A DNA stretch of 34,692 nt from Gammaproteobacteria bacterium (GTDB lineage Bacteria > Pseudomonadota > Gammaproteobacteria > SZUA-140): the NCBI GenBank assembly GCA_020845975.1, contig JADLET010000099.1, positions 1-34,692 of the forward strand, read 5' to 3'. Position 1 is the first letter of the stretch. The number at the start of each line of letters is the position of its first letter. Positions 34,171 through 34,692 of this stretch are shown here, piece after piece. The position numbers and the translations under genes were made by a program. The notes below the pieces were generated by a model that did no database searches, was not told the DNA's origin, and saw only the letters and a list, made by a program, of their open reading frames with translations.

Positions 34171-34692
34171 TCACGCACCCGTCTTGTGGGCCACCGCCGC
34201 CTCGAGCTGCGCGATCAGGCCCTTGACCTGTTCGTGCTTCATCTTCATCGCCGCCTTGTTGACGATCAGGCGGGAGCTGATGTCGGCGATATTTTCATAC
34301 GGCCGCAAACCGTTGGCGCGCAGGGTGCTGCCGCTGTCCACCAGGTCGACGATCAGGTCCGCCAGTCCGACCAGCGGCGCCAGCTCCATCGACCCGTACA
34401 GCTTGACGATCTCGACCTGTTCGCCGCGCGCGGCGAAGTAGCGCCGGGCCGTTTCCACGTATTTCGTCGCGACGCGCGTGCGTCGGGGACGCGGCGCGGC
34501 CTCCTCCGGTCCGGCGAGCATCAGGCGGCAACGCGCGATACGGAGGTCGAGCGGTTCGTACAGCCCGCCACCGCCGTATTCCATCAGCACATCCTTGCCG
34601 GCGATGCCCATGTCGGCGGCCCCGTACTCGACGAAGGTCGGCACGTCGGCGGCGCGAATCACCACGAGGCGGACATCTTCACGACGGGTCTC
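34171..34692 (-). CDS. hisG: ATP phosphoribosyltransferase, C-terminal 173 residues (partial)
   Basis: First enzyme of histidine synthesis. The frame stays open to the window edge and its first readable residues are [20 protein letters not shown], matching the middle of short-form HisG. Downstream are [17 protein letters not shown], the PRPP-binding [15 protein letters not shown], and the C terminus [17 protein letters not shown]. The N terminus lies outside the window. A GTG at 34665 is internal and not the start. The short form lacks a regulatory domain, so it may need HisZ; none is seen here. Confidence 0.95.
   Translation of the reverse strand, partial: ETRREDVRLVVIRAADVPTFVEYGAADMGIAGKDVLMEYGGGGLYEPLDLRIARCRLMLAGPEEAAPRPRRTRVATKYVETARRYFAARGEQVEIVKLYGSMELAPLVGLADLIVDLVDSGSTLRANGLRPYENIADISSRLIVNKAAMKMKHEQVKGLIAQLEAAVAHKTGA

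Overview
This is a GC-rich chromosomal segment from a gammaproteobacterium. The ribosomal, Trp, His, Tat, AlgW and CRP/Vfr proteins all read as gammaproteobacterial. The gene order from the trp genes through the CRP/Vfr regulator to speD and coq7 matches what I recall from Pseudomonas aeruginosa (trpG-trpD-trpC-vfr-osmC-speD-coq7). The genus cannot be fixed from the sequence alone. Coq7 and an aerobic respiratory complex point to a ubiquinone-using aerobe or facultative aerobe.

Layout. Bases 1-215 are AT-richer than the rest, rich in short repeats, and abut a tRNA-Gln(CTG) gene (minus). Then come rpsI and rplM (minus), a small thioredoxin-like [2Fe-2S] protein (minus), a divergent GlcF-type iron-sulfur protein (plus), and a minus-strand block of coq7, speD, a VOC/glyoxalase-like protein and an OsmC protein. 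A cAMP-receptor (CRP/Vfr) gene follows on the plus strand and ends at a strong bidirectional terminator. From there to about 24 kb everything is on the minus strand: two tandem TraF-type outer-membrane barrel paralogues of identical length (413 aa each), trpC, trpD, trpG, a secreted matrixin-type zinc protease with a translationally coupled exported partner, trpE, gph, rpe, and a complete alternative complex III operon (actA-B1-B2-C-D-E-F). After a 482-base gap holding a terminator and a good sigma70 promoter come a Nif3-like gene (minus), algW/degS (plus), tatA-B-C (minus) and a near-complete histidine operon, hisG(partial)-D-C-B-H-A-F-I-E (minus), running off the right edge.

How the genes work together. 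rpe, gph, trpE, trpG, trpD and trpC form the usual pentose-phosphate/tryptophan block. It is interrupted by the protease pair between trpE and trpG, the junction that holds the R/F-pyocin cluster in P. aeruginosa. The his, tat, algW and nif3 genes form a run that in many beta/gammaproteobacteria, as I recall, sits beside petABC (cytochrome bc1). Here the next operon is alternative complex III, a quinol oxidoreductase that does the job of bc1. The Tat genes are plausibly relevant to it, because ActB1 carries a twin-arginine motif followed by a lipobox.

Most interesting points: the split-ActB complex III with a Ser replacing one cluster-ligand Cys of ActB2; the coupled matrixin/partner pair, whose partner may have a TIMP/netrin-like (OB-fold) domain (speculative); the tandem TraF duplication that includes its 3' hairpin region; heptanucleotide (AGGACTN) repeat arrays that supply the trpD stop codon; and a perfect hairpin separating tatA from tatB.
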